A stretch of 64,000 nucleotides of DNA from Portibacter lacus (GTDB taxonomy: Bacteria; Bacteroidota; Bacteroidia; Chitinophagales; Saprospiraceae): the NCBI RefSeq assembly GCF_021533215.1, contig NZ_JAJNKA010000014.1:118543-182542 (forward strand). The letters are read 5' to 3'. The notes under the pieces were generated by a model, which was given only the letters and a program-made list of their open reading frames with translations, was not told the origin of the DNA and made no database searches. Positions 1 through 8,467 of the stretch are shown in pieces. The translations under genes and the position numbers were made by a program. Each line of letters starts with the position of its first letter. Positions within the stretch are counted from its first letter, which is position 1.

Positions 1-41
1 TCACTTTTCACCTGATTCCTCGTTAAATAATTAATTTTTAA

Positions 42-236
42 TTAAAGACAAAGCATGTCTTTTACTCGTCCCATGTCTGATTTATCAACTAATGTTGATC
101 CTACCAATCTTGTCTTCGCCTTATTAGACTTCTTTCTTAATAAGTGAGAAGTACCAGCTTGGAATCTTTTAATTTTACCAGAACCTGTTACTTTGAATCT
201 TCTTTTTGCACCTGAGTGCGTCTTCATTTTTGGCAT
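42..236 (-). CDS. rpmI: 50S ribosomal protein L35
   Basis: The 64-residue product is the usual length for L35. It has the family's basic N-terminus (MPKMKTHSGAKRRFK) and the central 'SHLLRKKSNKAKTRL' region. L35 is a small protein of the large ribosomal subunit. The gene lies downstream of infC on the same strand, the conserved infC-rpmI-rplT order; rplT would lie beyond the left edge of the window. A Bacteroidota-type promoter about 40 bp upstream suggests it can be transcribed separately from infC. Confidence 0.97.
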   Translation of the reverse strand: MPKMKTHSGAKRRFKVTGSGKIKRFQAGTSHLLRKKSNKAKTRLVGSTLVDKSDMGRVKDMLCL

Positions 237-273
237 AATAAAATATTTAATGCACGTTTTTTCAAATAGTGTG

Positions 274-281
274 CAAAGATA
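274..281 (-). promoter_or_regulatory. Bacteroidota-type -7 box before rpmI
   Basis: The minus strand reads TATCTTTG followed by C, an exact match to the Bacteroidota -7 consensus TAnnTTTG. It lies 38 bp before the rpmI start. No clear TTG is seen at the expected -33 distance, so the promoter is supported mainly by the -7 box. Confidence 0.5.
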
Positions 282-431
282 CGAATTAAATTGATAATTG
301 AAAATGCACCTCTTACAATTTTATATACGACTATAAAAATTACATTTCAATCAACCTTGTACGATTGTATTTTTCTGAGACTCCGCTAGATTATTAACTT
401 CACTAAAGTCTAGCTTTCTTTTTTATATGGA

Positions 432-1016
432 TTAACTCTTCTTTTTCTTCTTAGGAGATACAATTACGATCATTCTTCGTCCTTCCATCTTTGGTAAAGC
501 CTCCGCTGCACCATATTCCTCTAATTCTTTCAAGAATTTTAGTAACAATAACTCTCCTCTATCTTTAAACACGATCGTTCTTCCTCGAAAATGAACATAA
601 GCTTTAACTTTTGCTCCGTCTTCTAAGAACTTCATTGCATGCTTTACTTTGAAATCAAAATCATGGTCATCTGTATTAGGGCCAAATCTAATCTCCTTAA
701 TTACAGTCTTTGCAGTCTTTGCTTTGATTTCTTTCTCCTTCTTCTTCTTATTATAAAGGAATCTCTTATAATCTATGATTTTACATACGGGTGGCTTAGC
801 ATTAGGGCTAATTTCTACCAAATCCATACCTAACTCTTCCGCCCATTTTTTCACTTTATAAGTGTCATAAATTTCAGGTAAGATTTTTTGACCAGCTACT
901 TCACTTACATCGTCTAAATTATCTCCGACTAGTCTGATTTTTGGGATTCTAATGTTTTCGTTGATTCTGTGTTCTGCTTCTTTGCGAACTACTTTGCCGC
1001 GTGTTCTTCTTGCCAA
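432..1016 (-). CDS. infC: Translation initiation factor IF-3
   Basis: IF-3 binds the 30S subunit, prevents premature 50S joining and checks initiator tRNA and start codon. The 194-residue product has both domains: an N-terminal part with 'EHRINENIRIPKIRLVGDN' and 'LDLVEISPNAKPPVCKIIDY'-type sequence, and a C-terminal part with 'KEIRFGPNTDDHDFDFK', ending in a poly-Lys tail. The start that gives the family N-terminus (MARRTRGK) is TTG at 1014-1016; I see no in-frame ATG nearby. A non-AUG start is a known feature of infC in other bacteria and allows IF-3 to repress its own translation. rpmI follows after a 195-bp gap. Confidence 0.96.
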   Translation of the reverse strand: MARRTRGKVVRKEAEHRINENIRIPKIRLVGDNLDDVSEVAGQKILPEIYDTYKVKKWAEELGMDLVEISPNAKPPVCKIIDYKRFLYNKKKKEKEIKAKTAKTVIKEIRFGPNTDDHDFDFKVKHAMKFLEDGAKVKAYVHFRGRTIVFKDRGELLLLKFLKELEEYGAAEALPKMEGRRMIVIVSPKKKKKS

Positions 1017-1063
1017 ATGTTTTTTTATTTAATTAATTAATATTGTTTTATTTCAAAATTGAA

Positions 1064-1099
1064 ATAAGAAGTACTCCTTAACTAAGGAATACTTCTTAT
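1064..1099 (-). terminator. Hairpin downstream of clpC
   Basis: A near-perfect 16-bp stem (ATAAGAAGTA-C-TCCTT paired with AAGGA-A-TACTTCTTAT, one mismatch) with a 4-nt loop lies 18 bp after the clpC stop and before infC. There is no strong T-tract directly after it on the minus strand, so it may act as a terminator or as an mRNA 3' processing signal. Confidence 0.6.
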
Positions 1100-1116
1100 T
1101 GAAAGTTCATTTTAAT

Positions 1117-3663
1117 TTATTTTTTAATATCCTCCGACTTCGTTTTTTTAGCGAATTCAATAACTAACCCATCTTTTTCCTTATTCATCTTAGCAACTAA
1201 TTTGCTCTTTTCATCAGGATTATGAGTTAATATAAATTCAGCCAAAGGATCTTCAATATACTTCTGTATAGCTCTATTTAATGGTCTTGCTCCATATTGT
1301 GGATCAAACCCTTTCTCAGCAACAAACTCTTTTGCTGGGTTAGATAATTCAAGATCATAGTTCATTCCTTCTAACCTTTTGAATAGGTCTGAAAGACTGA
1401 TATCAATAATTTTGAAGATATCTTCTTGACTTAAACTATTAAAGATTACTAAATCGTCTATTCTATTCAAGAATTCTGGCGAGAAAGTTCTTTTTAGTGC
1501 ACCCTGAATAACAGATTTAGAATGCTCTTCTGTCGAATCTTTTCTCGATTTAGTCGCAAACCCTACACCTTGACCAAAATCCTTTAATTGTCTAACTCCA
1601 ATGTTAGAAGTCATTATAATTAGTGAGTTTTTGAAATCAACTTTTCTACCAAGTCCGTCTGTTAACTGTCCATCATCTAATACTTGTAATAAGATATTAT
1701 ACACATCTGGATGCGCTTTTTCTATCTCATCAAGAAGTATAACAGAGTAAGGCTTTCTTCTTACTTTTTCAGTTAACTGACCACCTTCTTCATAACCTAC
1801 ATATCCTGGAGGCGCTCCTATCAATCTACTTACAGAAAATTTCTCCATGTACTCACTCATATCTATTCGGATCAATGAATCTTCATTATCGAACATATAT
1901 CGAGCTAGTGCTTTTGCTAATTCCGTCTTCCCAACTCCCGTTGGTCCTAAGAAAATAAACGAACCAATAGGTTTCTTTGGATCCTTCAACCCTACCCTAT
2001 TTCGCTGTATAGCTTTCGTAATCTTCTTTATCGCTTCATCTTGTCCGATCACCATTTTCTGGAGATCTTCACCCATATGAACCAACTTATTACTTTCACT
2101 TTGAGCAACACGAGAAACTGGAATACCAGTCATCATCGCAATGACTTCAGCAATATTCTCTTCTATTACTGGATAACGCTTAGACTTAGCTTCTTCTTCC
2201 CAATCTGCCTTACCTTGTTCTAGTTTCCTAATCAACTTAGACTCACTATCTCTTAAATCAGCTGCTTTTTCATATTGCTGATTCTTCACTGCTTGATTCT
2301 TAGATTCTTTAATATCCTCGATCTTCTGCTCTAACTCTTCTATATATTTAGGAACATGAATATTCTTCAAGTGTGTTCTGGCACCTACTTCATCTAAAAC
2401 ATCAATAGCTTTATCTGGAAGGAAACGATCACTGATATATCTATCACTGAATTTCACACATGCTTCTATCGCATCGTCAGAATAATCTACATTATGAAAT
2501 TCTTCATATTTAGACTTGATATTATGCAAAATGTGAATCGCCTCTTCTGGTGATGGCGGCTCGATCAATACTTTCTGAAATCTTCTATCTAAAGCTCCAT
2601 CTTTTTCAATGTGCTGACGGTATTCATCTAAAGTAGAAGCTCCGATACATTGCAATTCACCTCTTGCTAGTGCTGGCTTAAAGATATTACTTGCATCTAA
2701 AGAACCTGTAGCTCCACCTGCTCCTACGATAGTGTGAATTTCGTCAATGAAAAGAATCACATCTCTAGATTTCTCTAGCTCGTTCATAATCGCTTTCATT
2801 CGCTCTTCAAACTGACCTCTATACTTAGTCCCAGCTACTAATGCAGCAAGATCAAGCATCACCAATCTTTTATTAAAAAGTGACCTACTTACTTTCTTCT
2901 GATTAATTCTAAGCGCTAATCCTTCTACGATGGCCGTTTTACCAACTCCAGGTTCTCCGATCAAAATAGGATTATTCTTTTTCCGCTTACTCAATATCTG
3001 AGATACACGCTCTATTTCTTTTTCACGCCCTATAATAGGATCTAATTTTCCTTCCAAAGCTAATTTCGTAACATCTCTGCCGAAATTATCTAGTACTGGT
3101 GTTCTTGACTTAGAAGTACTCTTTCTTGAGTATCCTTCTGATCCTGCATCTTCTTCCATAGGCACATCTGAATCGGATGGTGTTTCATCCATATATTCTG
3201 TAAAAAATTCGTTTTCTTCCTGACTCACGTATTCTAACTCACTTTTAAAGTTTTCATAATCAATATCGTACTCATAAAGCACTTTGGCTGCTAAATTTTC
3301 ACGATGTCTTAGAATGGAAAGCATTAGATGCTCAGGACTTATTTCATCATTCTTGTACATCTTAGCTTCTAAAAAAGTAACCTTTAATACTTTTTCAGCT
3401 TGTCTATTCAGTGGAATGTTTCCTACATTCAACTTTGTATCACCAGACTTATTAGAACTGGTATTCTCTTCTACCTTGTATTTAATCTCATTTAAGTCAA
3501 TATCCATCGAACCCAAGACTTTTACTGCTAAGCTTTCTTTGTCCTTTAAAACGCCTAACAATAAATGTTCCGTGCCGATATAATCATGACCTAATCGTAA
3601 AGCTTCATCCCTGCTATGAGAAATGATTTTCTTTACTCTAGGTGAAAATTTCTTATTATTCAT
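1117..3663 (-). CDS. clpC: ATP-dependent Clp protease ATPase ClpC
   Basis: This is a Hsp100/AAA+ unfoldase that feeds substrates to ClpP. An N-terminal double Clp-N domain (about residues 1-140) is followed by a first AAA+ domain with Walker A GEPGVGKT near 236-243 and Walker B 'LFIDEIH'. A UVR-like coiled segment (about 430-475) follows, then a second AAA+ domain with GPTGVGKT near 573-580, '[12 protein letters not shown]', and a C-terminal D2-small domain. I chose the ATG at 3661-3663 (848 aa, [12 protein letters not shown]) because it gives the family N-terminus; an upstream TTG at 3684 would add seven atypical residues. Confidence 0.96.
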   Translation of the reverse strand: MNNKKFSPRVKKIISHSRDEALRLGHDYIGTEHLLLGVLKDKESLAVKVLGSMDIDLNEIKYKVEENTSSNKSGDTKLNVGNIPLNRQAEKVLKVTFLEAKMYKNDEISPEHLMLSILRHRENLAAKVLYEYDIDYENFKSELEYVSQEENEFFTEYMDETPSDSDVPMEEDAGSEGYSRKSTSKSRTPVLDNFGRDVTKLALEGKLDPIIGREKEIERVSQILSKRKKNNPILIGEPGVGKTAIVEGLALRINQKKVSRSLFNKRLVMLDLAALVAGTKYRGQFEERMKAIMNELEKSRDVILFIDEIHTIVGAGGATGSLDASNIFKPALARGELQCIGASTLDEYRQHIEKDGALDRRFQKVLIEPPSPEEAIHILHNIKSKYEEFHNVDYSDDAIEACVKFSDRYISDRFLPDKAIDVLDEVGARTHLKNIHVPKYIEELEQKIEDIKESKNQAVKNQQYEKAADLRDSESKLIRKLEQGKADWEEEAKSKRYPVIEENIAEVIAMMTGIPVSRVAQSESNKLVHMGEDLQKMVIGQDEAIKKITKAIQRNRVGLKDPKKPIGSFIFLGPTGVGKTELAKALARYMFDNEDSLIRIDMSEYMEKFSVSRLIGAPPGYVGYEEGGQLTEKVRRKPYSVILLDEIEKAHPDVYNILLQVLDDGQLTDGLGRKVDFKNSLIIMTSNIGVRQLKDFGQGVGFATKSRKDSTEEHSKSVIQGALKRTFSPEFLNRIDDLVIFNSLSQEDIFKIIDISLSDLFKRLEGMNYDLELSNPAKEFVAEKGFDPQYGARPLNRAIQKYIEDPLAEFILTHNPDEKSKLVAKMNKEKDGLVIEFAKKTKSEDIKK

Positions 3664-3898
3664 ATATTTATTTAGGTATAACAATTATACTATTAATTCT
3701 GTTAGTTATCAATAGTAACTATGTTCTATTTACTAAAAAAAACGTGCCACTGTAAATTAACTGTTAAAATGGCGTACATTTAAGAACCATTTTACTTAAT
3801 AAAAGTTAACAAGAGGAACAATTTTAACGCAAATATAACGGTTCACTTATAAATGTGTTCATTATCAGGAATTTATATCTTTATTGTAAATTTATACT

Positions 3899-3927
3899 TT
3901 GAAGTCATTTTATTTTAAATAAATTTG
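3899..3927 (+). promoter_or_regulatory. Promoter of the STAS-rnz operon
   Basis: TTG at 3899-3901, an 18-nt spacer and TAAATTTG at 3920-3927 match the Bacteroidota sigma-A consensus. It lies 47 bp before the STAS gene start, in the 310-bp region between the divergent clpC and STAS genes. Nothing else identifiable was seen in that region. Confidence 0.6.
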
Positions 3928-3973
3928 CAAAGATTGCTATTCCCAAAACCGCTTAACATAAAAGTCAACATAG

Positions 3974-4354
3974 ATGAAATACAATGTAGATAAGGAAGAT
4001 AAGTATTCTGTTTTTCAATTACAGGAAGAAAATCTTAACTCTTTAATCGCCCCGAATTTAAAGTCAGAATTCGTTTTTCTGAGAAATGAAGGTGTTAGAA
4101 ATTTAATTTTTGATTTATCAGGCGTAAAGTATGTCGATTCGTCAGGCTTGAGTGCCATTTTGACCGCAAACCGACTATGGAAAGGTTACGGATCATTTGT
4201 ATTAACTGGAATCGACCACCCAAGTGTGCAGAGATTAATCGAAATTTCTAGGTTAGAAACCATTCTAACACTTATGCCATCTTTACAGAAATCGATAGAT
4301 TACGTCGATACTGAAGAAATAGAACGAACCTTAGATAAGGAGGTAGAGGATTAA
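3974..4354 (+). CDS. STAS-domain anti-sigma factor antagonist
   Basis: This 126-residue single-domain protein resembles SpoIIAA/RsbV. The core 'NLIFDLSGVKYVDSSGLSAIL' pattern includes the DSSGLS motif at 55-60, whose serines (56/57) are the usual phosphorylation site in this family. Such proteins bind anti-sigma or switch kinases when unphosphorylated. No kinase or phosphatase partner is in the window. The rnz start lies two bases after the stop, so the two genes are probably co-transcribed and possibly translationally coupled. The acidic C-terminus (EEIERTLDKEVED) is not part of the core fold. The specific target is unknown. Confidence 0.85.
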   Translation: MKYNVDKEDKYSVFQLQEENLNSLIAPNLKSEFVFLRNEGVRNLIFDLSGVKYVDSSGLSAILTANRLWKGYGSFVLTGIDHPSVQRLIEISRLETILTLMPSLQKSIDYVDTEEIERTLDKEVED

Positions 4355-4355
4355 T

Positions 4356-5276
4356 ATGAGCTTAACGCTTACAATTTTGGGCTGCAATTCTGCAGTCCCA
4401 ACTCTTTCTCGTTTTACAACTTCTCAAGCGCTCCAAAATAGCAGCAAGACCTATCTTATCGATTGTGGTGAAGGTGCTCAAATTCGCCTGAAAGATCTTA
4501 AAATCAAAAGAACTAAAATTCACGAAATCTTTATTAGCCACTTGCATGGTGATCATTTTTTCGGCCTACCCGGTTTAATCACTTCACTTAACTTATCAGG
4601 AAGATTAACACCTCTGACCATCTATGGCCCTGCAGGCCTATCCAAGTTCATCCATACACTTAAAGAAATAGGAAGTATTTATTTGAACTTCGAACTAATC
4701 ATCCATGAATTGCAAGCAGATGTCTTCCAGAAAGTATTCGAGGATCAATATTTAGAAGTATATTCTATCCCTCTAAAACATAGAATACCTACTACTGGCT
4801 TTCTTTTTAAAGAAAAAGAGCACCCTCGGAATATTTTGCCTCCTTCTATAAAAAAACATAAGCTTTCTATTGAAGAGATCAAAACATTGAAAAACTCTAA
4901 AGATGTTACTCGTCCTGATGGTTCTACACTTTATTATATGGATCACACCATCATCGCCAATAAAGCTGAATCCTATGCTTTTTGCTCAGACACCATCTAC
5001 GATGAAGAATTAATTCAATACATCCAAAATGTGGATTTACTCTATCATGAAGCGACCTACTTACATGAATTAAAAACTAAAGCAAGAGAAAGAGGTCATG
5101 CAACTGCTCACGAAGCTGCATTGATTGCACAAAAATCAGGAGCGAAAAAACTTATTTTAGGCCATTATTCATCCAGATATAAAGATCTTTCTGTTTTTAT
5201 TGATGAAGCTGAGAAAATATTTTCGAATGTTGATTTAGCGCTGGATGGCAAGGTTTTTCAAGTATCTGAGCACTAA
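4356..5276 (+). CDS. rnz: Ribonuclease Z
   Basis: This is a metallo-beta-lactamase-fold endonuclease that removes 3' trailers from tRNA precursors. The 306-residue length is typical of short-form RNase Z/ElaC. The zinc motif HLHGDH is at residues 62-67, preceded by 'LIDCGEGAQ'. Further ligands are suggested by 'LYHEATY' and the terminal 'LILGHYSSRY' motif. It directly follows the STAS gene, and a tRNA-Lys gene lies 137 bp downstream. Confidence 0.95.
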   Translation: MSLTLTILGCNSAVPTLSRFTTSQALQNSSKTYLIDCGEGAQIRLKDLKIKRTKIHEIFISHLHGDHFFGLPGLITSLNLSGRLTPLTIYGPAGLSKFIHTLKEIGSIYLNFELIIHELQADVFQKVFEDQYLEVYSIPLKHRIPTTGFLFKEKEHPRNILPPSIKKHKLSIEEIKTLKNSKDVTRPDGSTLYYMDHTIIANKAESYAFCSDTIYDEELIQYIQNVDLLYHEATYLHELKTKARERGHATAHEAALIAQKSGAKKLILGHYSSRYKDLSVFIDEAEKIFSNVDLALDGKVFQVSEH

Positions 5277-5334
5277 TTGCACCTTCCAATTTTAATCTTT
5301 TTTCAAAAAAAATAAATTTTCTAAATCAAACTTC

Positions 5335-5364
5335 TTGGAAATTTTAGATATACTTCTATCTTTG
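5335..5364 (+). promoter_or_regulatory. Promoter of tRNA-Lys
   Basis: TTG at 5335-5337, a 19-nt spacer and TATCTTTG at 5357-5364 form a textbook Bacteroidota promoter. The -7 box ends 49 bp before the tRNA 5' end. Confidence 0.7.
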
Positions 5365-5413
5365 CAATCCCATTTGAGAAATCAAGTGTTTCTGATCATT
5401 TCAGAAATGGATT

Positions 5414-5486
5414 GATCGGTTAGCTCAGCTGGTAGAGCAACGCCCTTTTAAGGCGTGGGCCCTGGGTTCGAGCCCCAGACCGATCA
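5414..5486 (+). tRNA. tRNA-Lys (anticodon TTT)
   Basis: The full cloverleaf is visible. The acceptor stem is GATCGGT/ACCGATC with discriminator A. The D-arm contains GCTC-AGCTGGTA-GAGC. The anticodon stem is ACGCC/GGCGT with loop CTTTTAA, which places TTT at the anticodon. The T-arm is CTGGG-TTCGAGC-CCCAG. CCA is not encoded. It has its own promoter and terminator. Confidence 0.97.
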
Positions 5487-5492
5487 CTTCTT

Positions 5493-5529
5493 AAAGACTC
5501 AATAATTAATTTTATTGGGTCTTTTTTTA
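5493..5529 (+). terminator. Rho-independent terminator after tRNA-Lys
   Basis: AAAGACTCAATA pairs with TATTGGGTCTTT (one G-T pair) around an AT-rich loop and is followed by a run of Ts. It begins 7 bp after the tRNA. Confidence 0.8.
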
Positions 5530-5695
5530 TACACCCTATTCTCGGAATTGAAATAAATAAATTAATTGGACACCTTTCACTCTTCGTATCCGATTGAAAG
5601 CAAAACTATAGACCTAAAAAAAATAGAATAATGAAATGCTGGTCACTCATTAATGAATTACCTTCTCAAGGCATGCTTTAACATTGACCTAAATA

Positions 5696-6454
5696 TTAAT
5701 GCGCTCCTCCGAACCAGTTCTTAAAATCACTTACTCTCTCCCGACTAACGACCACCTCATCTGAAAATTCAGGATCAAGGGAAAGTTTTAATCGCCTATT
5801 AGAATGCACAATTACATCACTTATCGAAGAAATATTGACAATAAAGCCTCTATTAATCCTTTTAAATCTCGAAGCATCCACAAACCCTTCAATCTCCTCG
5901 ATCGTATATTCAATTAAAAACTTTCTTCCAGATTGATGAACCAATAGGACGTCCCTTCCTTCCGCATAGAAGTAATGGATTTCATTTGTCAATATAGATT
6001 GAATGTGATTCCCCTTCTTAACTAGAAATCTCTGTTTATATCCTTTCTGTTTTATTTGCGTCAGCACTGGTCTTGAAATCGGCTGTGTATATTGACTCTT
6101 CAGATTATCATACTTAATCAGTGCCTTGGACAAAGACGTAAAACTGATCGGCTTTAACAAATAATCGATGCTATTCACCTTGAATGCATCTATGGCATAC
6201 TCATCGAAGGCAGTCGTAAAAATCACTGGTTTTGTTACGTTCACTTTAGAAAATATTTCGAAACTAAGCCCATCCGCTAACTGGATATCCATGAAAAAGA
6301 GATCTACTTCATCATGATGGTCCATTATCCACGTAATACTCTCTTTTATGGATGTCAATTTCACCAGCAGTGTGATATCGATAGAACATTTATCAAAATA
6401 CCTTTCCAGCTTCTCCGCAGCTAGTGGCTCATCTTCAATTAATACTACTTTCAT
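5696..6454 (-). CDS. LytTR-family response regulator
   Basis: This 252-residue regulator has an N-terminal receiver domain with acidic pocket 'LIEDEP', phospho-acceptor Asp56 in 'LFFMDIQLADG', the conserved 'TTAFDEYA' and 'YLLKPIS', and a C-terminal LytTR DNA-binding domain from about residue 150 ('FLVKKGNHIQSI', 'FKRINRGFIVNI'). It is the last gene of a four-gene minus-strand operon; its start lies inside the end of the preceding kinase-like gene (20-nt overlap). It probably receives phosphate from the LytS-type kinase at 7466-8446. Its target genes are not evident. Confidence 0.93.
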   Translation of the reverse strand: MKVVLIEDEPLAAEKLERYFDKCSIDITLLVKLTSIKESITWIMDHHDEVDLFFMDIQLADGLSFEIFSKVNVTKPVIFTTAFDEYAIDAFKVNSIDYLLKPISFTSLSKALIKYDNLKSQYTQPISRPVLTQIKQKGYKQRFLVKKGNHIQSILTNEIHYFYAEGRDVLLVHQSGRKFLIEYTIEEIEGFVDASRFKRINRGFIVNISSISDVIVHSNRRLKLSLDPEFSDEVVVSRERVSDFKNWFGGAH

Positions 6455-7469
6455 AGAGTTGGAGTTTTGGCAATGAAATCACTTTTTCATCAATGGTTTC
6501 CTTCAAATGTATTTCTTGATCTGAATAGATTCTATATTTTTCGACGACTGGATTCAATGTTTCGGTGGTCAATCTCGAGTTCAACTTTTCAACAGGTACA
6601 TATTTAATAACAATTCTACCTGAATCAAATCCAATATTTATACGCATTGGTTCTGCTAAAGCGTAAATCGTACTTCTAATAATCTTCTCAAAGATAAATA
6701 TCATGCTGCCAGGCGGCACATATCCTTCCAGATCTTGACGATACGCCACCTCCGTTTTTCGGTACGGCATTGCATTATAAATTCTGATGAGGATTTCGAC
6801 CATCTCTATCTCCTCATTGACCTCCACCAACTCTCGATCCATTTTTAATAAGTTGTATCGATACAGTTGAGAAAAATCGTCTGTCAATCGTTCTGCCATA
6901 TCTGGATCTTCCTTCATGATCACAATTAATGTCTCCAGACAGTCGTACAGCAAGTCAGCATTGATCTTATGACTGTAATCAATAAAATCATGTCTTACTT
7001 TTTTAATCAAGGCCTTCTCCCCTTCTAACTTATGTTTATTAATCGTATACATTAACTGATTCCCTTTATATAACAACAAATACATAAGCGTAATAAAGCC
7101 AAAAATGGAATTAAAAATGAGGAGCTCTCGCAAATTTGGCGTGTAACCTAGCACTTTACTAAAATATAGATTTATGGAAAAGGTTACTATCAAAACCGAT
7201 CCAACGATAATCACTAAAAACTGAAATATTGTCCTTATGATTAAGGCATCTAGTTTATCAAACTTGGCAAAGATCAGTAATGAAAACCGACTGTATTCTT
7301 GAATAATAAATGCTAAACCTATGCAAACGTATAGTTCTTGGCCAAGGAAATTTTCACTTAACTGTTCTACATTGTTATTGATTAGCAACATTAACAAATA
7401 GACAATTATTCCGCTAAACAAGGGACTTAGCAATCGAAAGAATGGAAGATGTATGAACAGTTTCTTCAT
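6435..7469 (-). CDS. Membrane protein related to LytS-type kinases, without the phospho-acceptor motif
   Basis: The first 155 residues hold about four hydrophobic segments, as in 7TMR/LytS-like sensors. A cytoplasmic part follows in the place of a kinase core. Where the neighbouring kinase has 'LSPHFLFN', this protein has 'KKVRHDFIDYSHKINADLL', and no clear N/G1/G2 ATP-binding boxes are seen. It overlaps the kinase upstream (ATGA, 4 nt) and the regulator downstream (20 nt). I infer a non-catalytic partner that could heterodimerise with the kinase; the family is not firmly recognised. Confidence 0.6.
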   Translation of the reverse strand: MKKLFIHLPFFRLLSPLFSGIIVYLLMLLINNNVEQLSENFLGQELYVCIGLAFIIQEYSRFSLLIFAKFDKLDALIIRTIFQFLVIIVGSVLIVTFSINLYFSKVLGYTPNLRELLIFNSIFGFITLMYLLLYKGNQLMYTINKHKLEGEKALIKKVRHDFIDYSHKINADLLYDCLETLIVIMKEDPDMAERLTDDFSQLYRYNLLKMDRELVEVNEEIEMVEILIRIYNAMPYRKTEVAYRQDLEGYVPPGSMIFIFEKIIRSTIYALAEPMRINIGFDSGRIVIKYVPVEKLNSRLTTETLNPVVEKYRIYSDQEIHLKETIDEKVISLPKLQLYESSIN

Positions 7470-8446
7470 TTAATCAATGGTAAGTACACGGTAAAATCAC
7501 CATTACTTTCGACTCTGATCGCTTGTTCAGAAATTAGCTCGTATCTTTCAGCAATATTCTGAAGTCCCACTTTTGTAGAATGCCGAACGGATTCTTTCAG
7601 GTTTTTCTTGTTAGAAATTTGTAAATGGTCATTCTGATCTTTAATGCTAACCACTAGTTCATTTTCTGCATTCATCAAGTTATGCTTGACTGCATTTTCC
7701 AAAAGCATCTGCAAGGTCAAAGGTGGAATTTTGGATTTTAAAGCCTCTTCTCCTACAGTTGTAATAAGCTGCAAATGCTTTCCGAACCTGATTTTCATCA
7801 TTTCCACATAAGAGTCAACAAACTTTAACTCGGTGTCAACATTGACCAAAGGACTATCGTATCGCTTTAATACATAATCAAATGATTTCGCCAATGATCT
7901 GATAAATTTTTCAGCTTCCTCCACATCCTTGTGAAATAGTGCCGAAAGCGCATTCATGCTATTGAATAAAAAATGCGGACTCAATTGAGACTTTAATGCT
8001 GCTAGCTGCAAGGTAGTTTGCTTCCTTTGGAGTACTTGATGTTCTAGCTGTCCTTTGTTATATTCATAATAAGAATAGAATATGAAATAAATGATATTAA
8101 AAAAGATCGATAAGCACAACATGATGATAAGCAATTTGATATGTATACTTGTCACCGTCTGACCAAAAACATTAAGAAAAACAATGCACATCAGGGATGG
8201 CAAAAGAGCAAGCGTAATGATGCCGACTAACATGCGTAGCCCTACATTATTTCTCCAGCTGATATACCGGTCTAACTTTAGAGAAACCCATCCTGACAGG
8301 TATGCGATCATAATTCCTAGCACAGCACACATCATCATTTCTAAAGGGTCGTTTTCTGCGTCAATATTCAAAAAAACATACACAGAAATACCCAATAAAA
8401 TACCGAGCCCAATTTTCAGAAGATTCATTATTTTCCGTAAATGCAT
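7466..8446 (-). CDS. LytS/YehU-type sensor histidine kinase
   Basis: This 326-residue protein has four predicted membrane segments (about 7-28, 36-58, 70-94, 102-124) and a short linker, then the His_kinase domain. The acceptor is His158 in 'LKSQLSPHFLFNSMNAL'. The ATPase part has 'IPPLTLQMLLENAVKHN' (N box) and 'KVGLQNIAERYELI'. The sensor part is almost entirely within the membrane, so the signal is probably membrane-borne or passed by a partner. It starts 21 bp after the SDH-repeat gene and overlaps the next gene by 4 nt, so the four genes likely form one signalling unit. Confidence 0.93.
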   Translation of the reverse strand: MHLRKIMNLLKIGLGILLGISVYVFLNIDAENDPLEMMMCAVLGIMIAYLSGWVSLKLDRYISWRNNVGLRMLVGIITLALLPSLMCIVFLNVFGQTVTSIHIKLLIIMLCLSIFFNIIYFIFYSYYEYNKGQLEHQVLQRKQTTLQLAALKSQLSPHFLFNSMNALSALFHKDVEEAEKFIRSLAKSFDYVLKRYDSPLVNVDTELKFVDSYVEMMKIRFGKHLQLITTVGEEALKSKIPPLTLQMLLENAVKHNLMNAENELVVSIKDQNDHLQISNKKNLKESVRHSTKVGLQNIAERYELISEQAIRVESNGDFTVYLPLIK

Positions 8447-8467
8447 TCCCTAATTTAGGGAATAAAA

